64,000 bases of DNA from Halalkalicoccus tibetensis (GTDB lineage: Archaea > Halobacteriota > Halobacteria > Halobacteriales > Halalkalicoccaceae), in NCBI RefSeq assembly GCF_037996645.1, contig NZ_JBBMXV010000004.1, forward strand, positions 521,684-585,683, in the 5' to 3' direction. A program made the position numbers and the translations under genes. Positions within the stretch are counted from its first letter, which is position 1; the number at the start of each line of letters is the position of its first letter. Below are positions 50,266 through 58,424 of this stretch, piece after piece. Below the pieces are notes generated by a model that ran no database searches, was not told the DNA's origin, and was given only the letters and a program-made list of their open reading frames with translations.

Positions 50266-50613
50266 TCAGCTCCCCCGATAGGTCGTGTACCCGCCCGGCG
50301 ACAGCAGGAGGGGGACGTGGTAGTGCTCCGTCGCGTCGGCGATGGTGAACCGTACCGGGACTATGTCCAGAAACGTCGACTCCCTCCCCTCGCGGTCGTA
50401 GTAGTCTCCGACGTCGAACAGGAGCCGGTAGGTTCCGGTTTCCATCCGATCGGGCGTCAGCAACGGCTCGTCAAGCCGGCCGTCGTCGTTGGTGGTCCCC
50501 CGACCGATCGTCTCAGCGCCCGAGTCGTCCAGGCGCTGGAGCGTCACGTCGACGCCGGAGGCGGGCCCCTCGCGGCTGGTGTCGAGGACGTGCGTGGTCA
50601 GTCCCGCGCTCAT
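50266..50613 (-). CDS. uraH: 5-hydroxyisourate hydrolase
   Basis: A 115-residue transthyretin-like enzyme that hydrolyses 5-hydroxyisourate, the product of uricase. The family frame is complete: LTTHVLDTSREGPASGV with the active-site His, RLDEPLLTPDRMETGTYRLLF, EHYHVPLLLSPGGYTTYRGS with the conserved His and C-terminal YRGS. The ATG overlaps the uricase stop by four bases, so the pair is translated together. Confidence 0.95.
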   Translation of the reverse strand: MSAGLTTHVLDTSREGPASGVDVTLQRLDDSGAETIGRGTTNDDGRLDEPLLTPDRMETGTYRLLFDVGDYYDREGRESTFLDIVPVRFTIADATEHYHVPLLLSPGGYTTYRGS

Positions 50614-51581
50614 CGTTCCTCCAGGTCGCTTCGGTCCATCGAGAACTGCTGGTAGCCGGTCGGTCGGGGCGGCTCCCTGAGCACCTTGGCGTCGCCCTCG
50701 AGGTCGTCGCGGACCTCGATCCAGGTGCGGTTGTTGGCCTCGAACTCGACGGATTCGAGCTGGGGATACCGCTCGAGGACCCGCAGGCCGATCCGGTAGA
50801 TCAGGTCCTGGATGGAGTTCGAGTCGACCTCGTCGAAGACGACCTGAGCGATATCACGGACCTGCTCGGCCGGCACGTATCGCTCGGGCTCTTCCCCCAG
50901 CGCGTCCTCCGGGTCCTCGTACTCCCAGAAGACGTCGAGCGAGATGTAGAGCGCGCGGTCCTCGCGTTCGGGGAGGGTGGTGTACTCGTCCTGAATGTAG
51001 CCGGTGAAGGAGTTGCCCTTCACCTTGACCAGTTCGATGTCCGTGACGCCGCTGGTCTGCTCGGCGATGGTCGGCTCGCCGTCGACCCGATCCAGGTAGA
51101 CCTCGCCGAACGCCGATTCGTCGTCGGACACCCGGAAGACGAGATCGCTCGGCTCGAAGCCGTCCTCGCCGGGGACCGGGCGCTCGTCGAAGGGGAACTC
51201 GGTGGCTGACATCTTCACCCGCTCCACGTGCGGGTACGTATCGAGGAACTCCCGTCCCACGAAGTGGAGGAAGCCCTCGGCCGTCGCCCCCTCGTACTCC
51301 CCGGCCTGGTGGAGGACGAAGTTCTTCATCGAGTCCGTCGCCACCACCTTGCTGTTGTCGGCCTCGCTGAAGGAGGGCAGGAACTCCTCGCCCTCGAACT
51401 GGACGCGCACCTCCAGCCCGAAGAGGACGTTGTCCCGGCCCTCGAAGCTGGACTCCGGGATGGGACGGATCCCTTCGAGTGGGGTCGCGTAGGTCCGGTA
51501 GACGGCGACCTTCTCCTTGCCGTAGTTCATCGTTCTGCGCTCTGTACCCCGATCGTCGTCGCGTTCGTTGCTGTGACTCAT
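50610..51581 (-). CDS. pucL: Urate oxidase (uricase), cofactor-independent
   Basis: A 323-residue urate hydroxylase that makes 5-hydroxyisourate. Motifs: YGKEKVAVYRTYATPL with the catalytic Lys, NSKVVATDSMKNFVL with the catalytic Thr-Asp, SFTGYIQDEYTTL with the substrate-binding Gln, and FEANNRTWIEV. In the last motif Arg stands where the eukaryotic NKH motif has His. The start at 51581 adds 17 charged residues before MNYGKEKV; ATG 51530 is a credible alternative. It overlaps uraH by ATGA and follows uraD by 47 bases, which makes a uraD-pucL-uraH operon. Confidence 0.95.
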   Translation of the reverse strand: MSHSNERDDDRGTERRTMNYGKEKVAVYRTYATPLEGIRPIPESSFEGRDNVLFGLEVRVQFEGEEFLPSFSEADNSKVVATDSMKNFVLHQAGEYEGATAEGFLHFVGREFLDTYPHVERVKMSATEFPFDERPVPGEDGFEPSDLVFRVSDDESAFGEVYLDRVDGEPTIAEQTSGVTDIELVKVKGNSFTGYIQDEYTTLPEREDRALYISLDVFWEYEDPEDALGEEPERYVPAEQVRDIAQVVFDEVDSNSIQDLIYRIGLRVLERYPQLESVEFEANNRTWIEVRDDLEGDAKVLREPPRPTGYQQFSMDRSDLEER

Positions 51582-51628
51582 GCGTGGTGACTCGATGTTC
51601 CGTCGCTCGTCGCAGGCGGGGTCGCTCC

Positions 51629-52159
51629 TCAGGGTCCCGACCCCCGTTCGTGCTCCCGTGGCTCCAGTAGCTCCTCGAGCCGGAGCGCCGCGATCTCGTG
51701 GACCTCCTCCAGCGCGGTTCGGAACTCCTCGGGCTCCGAGTGCTCGACCCGCTCCGTCATCGCGTCCTCGATCGCGTCGACCGACTCGTCCCGCACCGCC
51801 ATGATGAACGGGAACCCGAACCGCTCGCGGTAGGTCTCGTTGAGCCGCTGGAACGCCTCGTACTGGTCCGGATCCAGACTGTCGAGGCCGGCGGAGGCCT
51901 GCTCCTCGCGGGACTCCTCGGTCATCTCGGTTCGCTCCCCGAGGTCGGGATGTGCCCGGAGGAGCTCCAACTGTCGCTCCCGCGACGCGTTTCGGACGGT
52001 TTCCTCCATGGCCCGTTGGAGGTCGCTGACGGACGAGAACGGCCGTTCGGGCCAGCTCCGCTCGGCCACCCACGGCGACTCCTCGTACACCCCGCCGAGG
52101 GCGTCGACGAACTCCGCCTCGTCGGCCCGGTTCAGCTCCTCTACCGTGAGTCTCGTCAT
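51629..52159 (-). CDS. uraD: OHCU decarboxylase
   Basis: A 176-residue 2-oxo-4-hydroxy-4-carboxy-5-ureidoimidazoline decarboxylase, the step that gives S-allantoin. Catalytic residues are visible in LRAHPDLGER (His) and TEESREEQASAGLDSL (Ser, Glu, Gln). FGFPFIMAVRDES is also typical. A TATA-like GTTTTAAGTG at about 52186-52195 lies 27-36 bases before the ATG. It is the first gene of the uraD-pucL-uraH unit and is divergent from the allantoate hydrolase. Confidence 0.94.
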   Translation of the reverse strand: MTRLTVEELNRADEAEFVDALGGVYEESPWVAERSWPERPFSSVSDLQRAMEETVRNASRERQLELLRAHPDLGERTEMTEESREEQASAGLDSLDPDQYEAFQRLNETYRERFGFPFIMAVRDESVDAIEDAMTERVEHSEPEEFRTALEEVHEIAALRLEELLEPREHERGSGP

Positions 52160-52409
52160 CGCGTCTCAATTGGGGTGTACCCGTCACTTAAAACTTTTCG
52201 TCGGCTGGAGCTGTCGGAACCGGGTACGCCACAGCGGTTTCGGCGAACAGGCGTTGTGATCGCGCCCGACGGAACCGGTCGGCGTCGATACCGGGTCGGG
52301 ACCGGGGCGGCGATCGGCCGCCGCGGGGGACGTTCCCGAGCCGACCCGAAAACACACGCTTCCGATAGCTTCAAACGAATCCCTGTGGTACCGTAGCACG
52401 TCTAGGCGA

Positions 52410-53678
52410 ATGGATCAGCAGCTCCACCGGTACGTCGACGGGGACAGAGTTCGGGTCGACATCACGCGGACGGCGGAGTTCGGAGCCCTCCCCGACGAGG
52501 AGGGGCACGGGCGGACGGTGCTGACCGGGACCGAGGCCGACGGGCTGGCTCGGGAGTACTTCGTGGAGCGCCTCGAGGAGCGGGGGCTCGAGGTGCGCGT
52601 CGACGCCGTCGGCAACGTCACGGGGCGCTGGGTACCCGACGGTGCCGACCCGACCGCCCGCGCGGTCGCGACCGGGAGCCACCTCGACTCGGTCGTCTCG
52701 GGGGGGATCTTCGACGGGGTGCTGGGCGTGTACGCCGGTCTCGAGTCGGTCCGCGCGATGCAGGACGCCGGGCTCTCACCCGACCGTCCCGTCGAGGTCG
52801 TGGCGTTCACCGAGGAGGAGGGGGGGCGGTTCTCGGACGGCGTCCTCGGCTCCTCGGTCGCGATCGGCGCGCGCGACGTGGACGACGCGCTCGCGGCCGC
52901 CGACGGGGACGGCGTGACCCTCGAGGAGGCGCTGGCGAGGATCGGATTCCGGGGCGACGGCCGCCTGAACGCGGCGGCATGGGACTCGTGGCTCGAACTG
53001 CACGTCGAACAGGGCACCCGGCTGGAGGAGGCGCCGGCCTCGGCCGGCGTCGTGACGCATATCACCGGCACCATCCGGTGTCACGTCGATATCGTCGGCG
53101 AGGCGAACCACGCCGGAACCACCTCCATGGGCTCGCGTACCGACGCGCTGGCCGCCGCGAGCGAGCTGGTTCTCGACCTCGAGTCGACGACGAACGAGAT
53201 CGTCCGACGGCGAAGCGAAACGGCCGTCGGGACCGTGGGCCAGTTCGAGGTCGAACCCGGGTCGATCAACGTCATCCCCGGTGCGGTCCGTCTGGGGATC
53301 GACGTCCGTGACGTCGAGTACGCCACCATGGAACGGATCGTCTCGGGCATTCAAAGCTGTCTGGACCGCCTAGAGGACCAACGGAACGTCGAGACGAGCT
53401 TCAGCCGCCCGTACGACATCGAACCGATCGCCATGAGCGATCGCTGCGTCGCGGCCCTGCATGACGCGGCCGCGGGGGTGGGGATCGACGCGATCGACCT
53501 CCACTCCGGGGCCGGACACGACACGATGCATATCGCGAAGGCGACCGATGCGGGGCTCGTCTTCGCCCCCTCCGAGGGGGGTTACTCACACAGCGCGGCG
53601 GAGTGGACCGACTGGGAGGACTGTGCGGCGGCGACGCGTCTGCTCGCCGTTGCCCTCCACGATCTGGCGACTGAATAG
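52410..53678 (+). CDS. Allantoate amidohydrolase / N-carbamoyl amino acid hydrolase
   Basis: A 422-residue M20-type zinc amidohydrolase. Metal ligands and motifs: ATGSHLDSVVSGGIFDGVLG, FTEEEGGRF, WLELHVEQG, the dimer-domain AGTTSMGSRTDALAAAS and LHSGAGHDTMH near the C-terminus. Family members split allantoate or N-carbamoyl amino acids and release ammonia. In this locus allantoate is the natural substrate. Because some haloarchaeal relatives are annotated hydantoinase/carbamoylase, the symbol is left open. Confidence 0.88.
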   Translation: MDQQLHRYVDGDRVRVDITRTAEFGALPDEEGHGRTVLTGTEADGLAREYFVERLEERGLEVRVDAVGNVTGRWVPDGADPTARAVATGSHLDSVVSGGIFDGVLGVYAGLESVRAMQDAGLSPDRPVEVVAFTEEEGGRFSDGVLGSSVAIGARDVDDALAAADGDGVTLEEALARIGFRGDGRLNAAAWDSWLELHVEQGTRLEEAPASAGVVTHITGTIRCHVDIVGEANHAGTTSMGSRTDALAAASELVLDLESTTNEIVRRRSETAVGTVGQFEVEPGSINVIPGAVRLGIDVRDVEYATMERIVSGIQSCLDRLEDQRNVETSFSRPYDIEPIAMSDRCVAALHDAAAGVGIDAIDLHSGAGHDTMHIAKATDAGLVFAPSEGGYSHSAAEWTDWEDCAAATRLLAVALHDLATE

Positions 53679-53703
53679 GAATGCCGCCCGGACGCCCGTC
53701 GTC

Positions 53704-54123
53704 TCACTCCACGAGGCGGACGGTCACGTCCTTCATCCCGGTTCGGAGCGTCTCCTGCTCCATCTCCCGGAGCTCCTCGCGCGGCGCGTCGATCGTCGCG
53801 ACGTGGTTGCCGGCGAGCTCGCCCGCCGGGCTCTTGAAGCAGGTCGAGCCACAGGGGACGAGGATCTCCTGTTCGTTCCGGTAGCCGGGATACAGCAGGA
53901 TGTCTCCGTAGGAGGGGTAGACGGTGTGGTTCTCGCGGGGGAGCTCCGGGAGCTCGATCTCGTCGATGTTGATCCACGTCGCGTGGCCGCTCCATCTGAC
54001 GTGCATCAGCTCCGACTCCAGCGGGAGGAACTCGCGCATCGCCGCGACCGATTCGGGCGCCGCCTCCTCGTGTAGCTCCGCCGTGAACGTCCGCTCCTCG
54101 ATCTCGAGTTCTAATGTGCTCAT
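53704..54123 (-). CDS. DUF3830 family cyclophilin-like protein
   Basis: A 139-residue protein with the features of DUF3830: MHVRWSGHATWINI, ENHTVYPSYGDILLYPG, ILVPCGSTCFKSPAGELAGNHVATI. The fold is thought to be cyclophilin-like, but no activity is established. Its place between allantoate hydrolase and allantoinase suggests a role in purine ring breakdown, perhaps at the ureidoglycolate step or as a binding protein. ATG 54123 gives MSTLELEIEE. Confidence 0.8.
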   Translation of the reverse strand: MSTLELEIEERTFTAELHEEAAPESVAAMREFLPLESELMHVRWSGHATWINIDEIELPELPRENHTVYPSYGDILLYPGYRNEQEILVPCGSTCFKSPAGELAGNHVATIDAPREELREMEQETLRTGMKDVTVRLVE

Positions 54124-54245
54124 GGTTGGTGGTGGCGTGTAGCAGTCTCCGTCTCTGCCGTTCGCAATTATCTCTTTCGGCTGCCGACCGGTTCCGGGCC
54201 CGTCGGGCCCCATTGGCTCGGCGCCGTCGGTCGGTCGTCTCGGCC

Positions 54246-55628
54246 TCAGTCGTCGTCCCAGACGGGGCAGTCGCGCCGGACGAACTCGCCGTATCCGGGT
54301 TCGCCGACGAGCTCGCCGTCCCTCACGATCGGCTCGCCCCGCAGGTAGGTGTGGATCACCCGGCCGGTGACCTCGCGGCCCTCGTAGATCGAGTAGTCGG
54401 CGACCGAGGCGTTGTCGTCGGCCGAGACGGTGTACGTCTCATCGGGATCGAACAGCACGAGGTCCGCGTCGGTACCCGGCTCGAGGGCCCCCTTGCCGGG
54501 GAGGCCGAACGTCCGGGCCGGGTTCCGACACATCACGCGGACGAGAAACGGGTAGGAAAGCCCCCGTTCGTTCACCGCCTCGTGGTGGAACACCGGCAGG
54601 CTCGTCTGCAGGCCGTTCGCGCCGAAGGGATCCTCCCACCACTTGCCCTCCTCCTTCCGTGCGCGTGTCTGTGCGACGTGGTCGGTCGAGACGACGCTCA
54701 GCGTCCCGTCGCGCAGGCGCTCGAAGACCGCCTCGACGTCGTCCTCGGTGCGAAGCGGCGGCGCGATCCGCGGGAGGGTTCCCTGCTCCCGATAGACCTC
54801 GTCGGTGAGGGTCGTGTAGTGGGTACAGGTCTCCGCGCGCACGAGGCTCCCGTCGCCCTGGTGGCGCCCGAGCGCCTCGGCCGCCTTCCGACAGGAGGTG
54901 TGAACGCCGTAGTACTTGGTGCCGGTCTCCCGTGCGAGCCTGGCGAGGTCGTCGGCGGCCATCGCCTCCGCGTAGTCCGGTCGGGCGAGCGGGAGCCACT
55001 CCGGGTCGTCCCGGCCGGCCGCTCTGAACTCCGCCGTCAGCGACTCACAGACGCTGTCGTCCTCCGTGTGGGCGACGCCGACGGCGTCGAGCTCCCCCAA
55101 TCGCTCGAACAGCTCGCGGATGAACCCGTTCGAGAGCCCGAACTCGTAGGTGGTGTAGACCTTGAAGGAGGTGATCCCCGACTCGACGAGCGCCGCGAGT
55201 TCGTCGAACACGTCGGAATCCTCCCGGAGAACCCCTCCATGAAGCCCGAAGTCGACCAGCGCCTCCTCGCCGCTCTCGCGCTTTCGCTCGACGCCCTCGC
55301 GCAGCGTCCCCTCCTCCTCCCACGGGCCGTCGTCGCCGGCGTACGCCTGCCAGGCGAAGTCGATCAGCGTCGTCACCCCGCCGAGCGCGGCGGCGGCGGT
55401 GGCCGTCTCGTAGCTGTCCAGCGAGACGTGGTCGTCGATGTGGACGTGGGGGTCGACGACCCCCGGCATCACCAACAGACCCGACGCGTCGACGGTCGTC
55501 TCGGCCTCCGGCATGGCTCGTTCGTCGCCGATACCGACGATGGTGCCGTCGTCTATCGCCAGGTCGCTGTCGAAGGTGCTTCGAGCGGTGACGAGCGTGC
55601 CGCCGGAGATCACCGTGTCAACGGGCAT
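54246..55628 (-). CDS. allB: Allantoinase-type cyclic amidohydrolase
   Basis: A 460-residue hydantoinase/allantoinase. DPHVHIDDH supplies the first metal His pair, ITSFKVYTTYEF the Lys that is carbamylated, YYGVHTSCRKAAEAL and AETCTHYTTL the further His residues, and SVVSTDHVAQT the catalytic Asp. It could be an allantoinase or a dihydropyrimidinase. The uricase cluster favours allantoin. ATG 55628 follows the usual pattern (MPVDTVISGGTLVTA). It is divergent from the IclR gene. Confidence 0.88.
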   Translation of the reverse strand: MPVDTVISGGTLVTARSTFDSDLAIDDGTIVGIGDERAMPEAETTVDASGLLVMPGVVDPHVHIDDHVSLDSYETATAAAALGGVTTLIDFAWQAYAGDDGPWEEEGTLREGVERKRESGEEALVDFGLHGGVLREDSDVFDELAALVESGITSFKVYTTYEFGLSNGFIRELFERLGELDAVGVAHTEDDSVCESLTAEFRAAGRDDPEWLPLARPDYAEAMAADDLARLARETGTKYYGVHTSCRKAAEALGRHQGDGSLVRAETCTHYTTLTDEVYREQGTLPRIAPPLRTEDDVEAVFERLRDGTLSVVSTDHVAQTRARKEEGKWWEDPFGANGLQTSLPVFHHEAVNERGLSYPFLVRVMCRNPARTFGLPGKGALEPGTDADLVLFDPDETYTVSADDNASVADYSIYEGREVTGRVIHTYLRGEPIVRDGELVGEPGYGEFVRRDCPVWDDD

Positions 55629-55747
55629 TGCCCGCCCTTCCGCGCGAAGCCACATAACTGGTCGTGCCGCTCTCCCATCACCATCGGCGTTCGTATATCT
55701 CGGACGCGACGGCAAGGCTGAAGTGGGTGTGATTGAGATACCATCCC

Positions 55748-56569
55748 ATGCCACCGACCGATTCGGCGTCCACGCCGCGGACGCTCTCGACCGTGCTCAA
55801 CTCGGTCGAGGTAATCCACGCGCTCATGCGTCTCGACGGGGCCGGGGTGACGGAGCTCGCGGACCATCTCGACCAGTCCAAAAGCACGACCTACACCTAC
55901 CTCACATCGCTCGAGGAGGGTGGCCTCGTGGCGAAGGCCGACGACCAGTATCGGTTATCGTTCGATTTCCTGCTGTTCGGCGAGTACGTCCGCAACCGGA
56001 GCCCGCTGTACACGATCGGAAAGAGCCACATCGATGCTCTGGCCGCCGAGACCGGGCAGTACGCCCATCTCGTCGTCGAGGAGAACGGCCGGGGACTCAA
56101 CCTCTATAAGTCGAAGGGTGAGCGAGCGATCGGGGACGACTACCAGGCGGCCAAGTTCCAGCAGCGCGACTACCTCCACATCACCGCCTCGGGCAAGGCG
56201 ATCCTCGCCTATCTCCCCCGCGAGCGCGTCGAGGGGATCGTCGACCGCCACGGCCTGCCCGCCCGTACGGAGCGGACGATAACCAGCAGGGAGCGGCTGT
56301 TCGAGGAGCTGGCCGACGTCCGCGAACAGGGGTACGCACACAACGACGGCGAGGAGATCGAAGGGTTCCGGGCGGTCGGCGCGCCGATCAGGTCCCGCGA
56401 CGGCTCCGTCCTGGGGTCGATGAGCGTCTCCGGTCCGGAGAGCGCCTTCGGCGACGAGTCGCGCCACCGGGAGGTCGTCGACGCGGTGGTGAGGACGGCG
56501 AACGTCATCGAGGTCAACGTCAACATGTCGAGCCGGAGCTCCGAGATCGTCGAGAACGGGGAGGGGTAG
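55748..56569 (+). CDS. IclR family transcription regulator
   Basis: A 273-residue regulator. An N-terminal winged helix-turn-helix (about 15-80: STVLNSVEVIHALM, VTELADHLDQSKSTTYTYL) is followed by the IclR effector domain (about 85-260: YAHLVVEENGRGL, ITASGKAILAYLP, SMSVSGPESAF). It is the only regulator gene in the purine locus and lies 119 bases from the divergent allantoinase. It therefore likely controls the locus in response to a purine intermediate. Candidate operators are palindromes in the adjoining gaps. Confidence 0.9.
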   Translation: MPPTDSASTPRTLSTVLNSVEVIHALMRLDGAGVTELADHLDQSKSTTYTYLTSLEEGGLVAKADDQYRLSFDFLLFGEYVRNRSPLYTIGKSHIDALAAETGQYAHLVVEENGRGLNLYKSKGERAIGDDYQAAKFQQRDYLHITASGKAILAYLPRERVEGIVDRHGLPARTERTITSRERLFEELADVREQGYAHNDGEEIEGFRAVGAPIRSRDGSVLGSMSVSGPESAFGDESRHREVVDAVVRTANVIEVNVNMSSRSSEIVENGEG

Positions 56570-56936
56570 CGCCGCCGAACCAGACGGAACCCGCGGGGAA
56601 GCGGCTGCTCGGGCTCCCGTGGCCGTTCCGTCCCGCCCGGGACGCGGCGTTCGATCATGCCGGACGCCGCTCCTGCCCGACCGATCCATCGGGAGGAGAT
56701 GGGTACTTACAGAAGTACTGGTGTAATAGACACGCCTGACCATCGGCGGGGTCGCGGGGACCGGGCACCCGTATGGTCGTGGAGTTCGTATATGTTGAAC
56801 GGCACACCGTCCCGCCTGGGACGGGCCGATCGCCGCATCCGCCGTTCGGCCGTCGATACAGTCGTACGTGGCTACTGACAGCCCCACTACCAATGCAAAG
56901 GTTTAACACACTACATCGACACCTCTCGGTCGAAAA
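56570..56936. promoter_or_regulatory. Intergenic region between IclR and NCS2 permease
   Basis: This 367-base gap holds two near-identical strong hairpins, CGTCCCG-CC-CGGGACG at about 56629-56644 and CCGTCCC-GCCT-GGGACGG at 56807-56824. It also holds a dyad GTACTT-ACAG-AAGTAC at 56703-56718. GGTTTAACA at about 56900-56908 is a possible TATA element for the permease. No gene was found. Confidence 0.5.
56703..56718. promoter_or_regulatory. Palindrome, possible IclR operator
   Basis: GTACTT-ACAG-AAGTAC is a 6-base perfect dyad upstream of the permease gene and downstream of the IclR gene. Assignment to IclR is a guess from position. Confidence 0.35.
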
Positions 56937-58307
56937 ATGTCCAATGAAAGCGGCGATGGGATCGATTTAGCGTACGGTCTGGACGAAAAACCACCGTTGC
57001 CCAAGTCTATCCTCCTGGCATTGCAACACGTGTCCGTCATGATCGTCCCCTCGACCGCGGTCGCGTTCATCGTCGCGGGGGCCGCGGGGCTCGATGCCGT
57101 CGACACGACGTATCTGGTCCAGATGGTGATCCTGTTCGCCGGGGTGGCGACCGTCGTCCAGGCCTACACCGTCGGGCCCGTCGGCGCGAAGCTCCCCATC
57201 GTCATGGGCACCAGCTTCGCCTTCGTCGGGGCGATGAGCTCAATCGGCGCGGGCGCGGGCCTCGACACCGTCTTCGGCTCGATCGTCGTCGCGGCGATCG
57301 TGGTCCCGTTCCTGCTGGGCTGGCAGTTCAAGCGGCTCCAGGCGTTCTTCCCGCCGCTTGTCACCGGGCTCATCGTGGTCATCATCGGCCTGTATCTCAT
57401 CCCCGTCGGGATGGAGTACTCGGCGGGCGGCGTCGATGCACCCGATTTCGGTGCGCTGCACAACCTCGCGCTCGCCGCGTTGGTGCTGGGGATCACTGTC
57501 CTGTTCAACCTGCTTCTGAAGGGGGTCTGGCGGATGATGAGCATTCTCATCGGGATCGGTACCGGCTACGCCGTCGCGATCGGCCTCGGCGTCGTCGACT
57601 TCGGGCCGGTCGCCGATGCCGCCTGGTTCGCAGTGCCCACGCCCGGCGAGTTCGGGTTCAGCTTCGAGGCCGTCCCACTGCTCACCTTCGCGTTCCTGTT
57701 TCTCGTCTCGGGGATGGAGACCATCGGCGACATGTCCGGCATCACCGCCGCCGAGGGACGAAACCCCACGGCCGAGGAGTTCCGCGGGGGGATCTTCGCC
57801 GACGGGTTCATCAGCGCCATCGGCGCCGTGTTCGGCTCGTTCCCGCAGACCTCCTTCTCCCAGAACGTCGGCATCATCAACTTCACCGGCATCATGAGCC
57901 GACACATCGTCGGCATCGGCGGGGTCATGCTGATCGTCCTGGGACTGGTCCCGAAGATCGGGGCGATCGTGACGACGATCCCCGACGCGGTGTTCGGCGG
58001 CGCGGTGCTGGTCATGGTGGGGATGGTGGCCGCGAGCGGCATGCGGCTTCTCTTCTTGAACATCGAGATGAACCGGCGGAACATGGTGGTCATCGCGACG
58101 GCACTCGGGCTCGGGCTGGGCGTCGAGACGGTGCCCGAGGCGCTCGCCGGACTGCCCGAGGGCGCACAGCTCTTCTTCGGGGAGGCGGTGATCATGACCG
58201 GCCTCGTGGCGCTGCTGTTGAACACGTTTGTCCCGGGCGACTCAAGCCCCCTGTTCGACGTGCCCGATACGGTCCCGCCCGTCTCCGAGCCGGTCGACGA
58301 CGACTGA
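56937..58307 (+). CDS. NCS2 family xanthine/uracil permease
   Basis: A 456-residue nucleobase transporter with about 12-14 hydrophobic helices. LALQHVSVMIVPS carries the conserved Gln-His of helix 1, and PQTSFSQNVGII matches the NAT family signature. SGMETIGDMSGI supplies the conserved Glu of helix 8. Context with xanthine dehydrogenase and uricase points to xanthine or urate as the cargo. Confidence 0.92.
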   Translation: MSNESGDGIDLAYGLDEKPPLPKSILLALQHVSVMIVPSTAVAFIVAGAAGLDAVDTTYLVQMVILFAGVATVVQAYTVGPVGAKLPIVMGTSFAFVGAMSSIGAGAGLDTVFGSIVVAAIVVPFLLGWQFKRLQAFFPPLVTGLIVVIIGLYLIPVGMEYSAGGVDAPDFGALHNLALAALVLGITVLFNLLLKGVWRMMSILIGIGTGYAVAIGLGVVDFGPVADAAWFAVPTPGEFGFSFEAVPLLTFAFLFLVSGMETIGDMSGITAAEGRNPTAEEFRGGIFADGFISAIGAVFGSFPQTSFSQNVGIINFTGIMSRHIVGIGGVMLIVLGLVPKIGAIVTTIPDAVFGGAVLVMVGMVAASGMRLLFLNIEMNRRNMVVIATALGLGLGVETVPEALAGLPEGAQLFFGEAVIMTGLVALLLNTFVPGDSSPLFDVPDTVPPVSEPVDDD

Positions 58308-58424
58308 TCGGCGGGACCGTCGGGGTTCACGACAGGGAGGAGAGACGGTTACTTGATCCCCGTCCGCTCGACGAGATTGTCGTCACACGAGAACGCCTGA
58401 TGGCGGTACGCGGTCGTTCGCCGG

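Noticed and set aside
58349-58420. Short protein-like reading (AYRHQAFSCDDNLVERTGIK, minus strand) ending in TAA after the xanthine dehydrogenase gene
   Set aside because: It looks like the tail of a lost gene, but 23 codons without an identified family are not enough to call a pseudogene.
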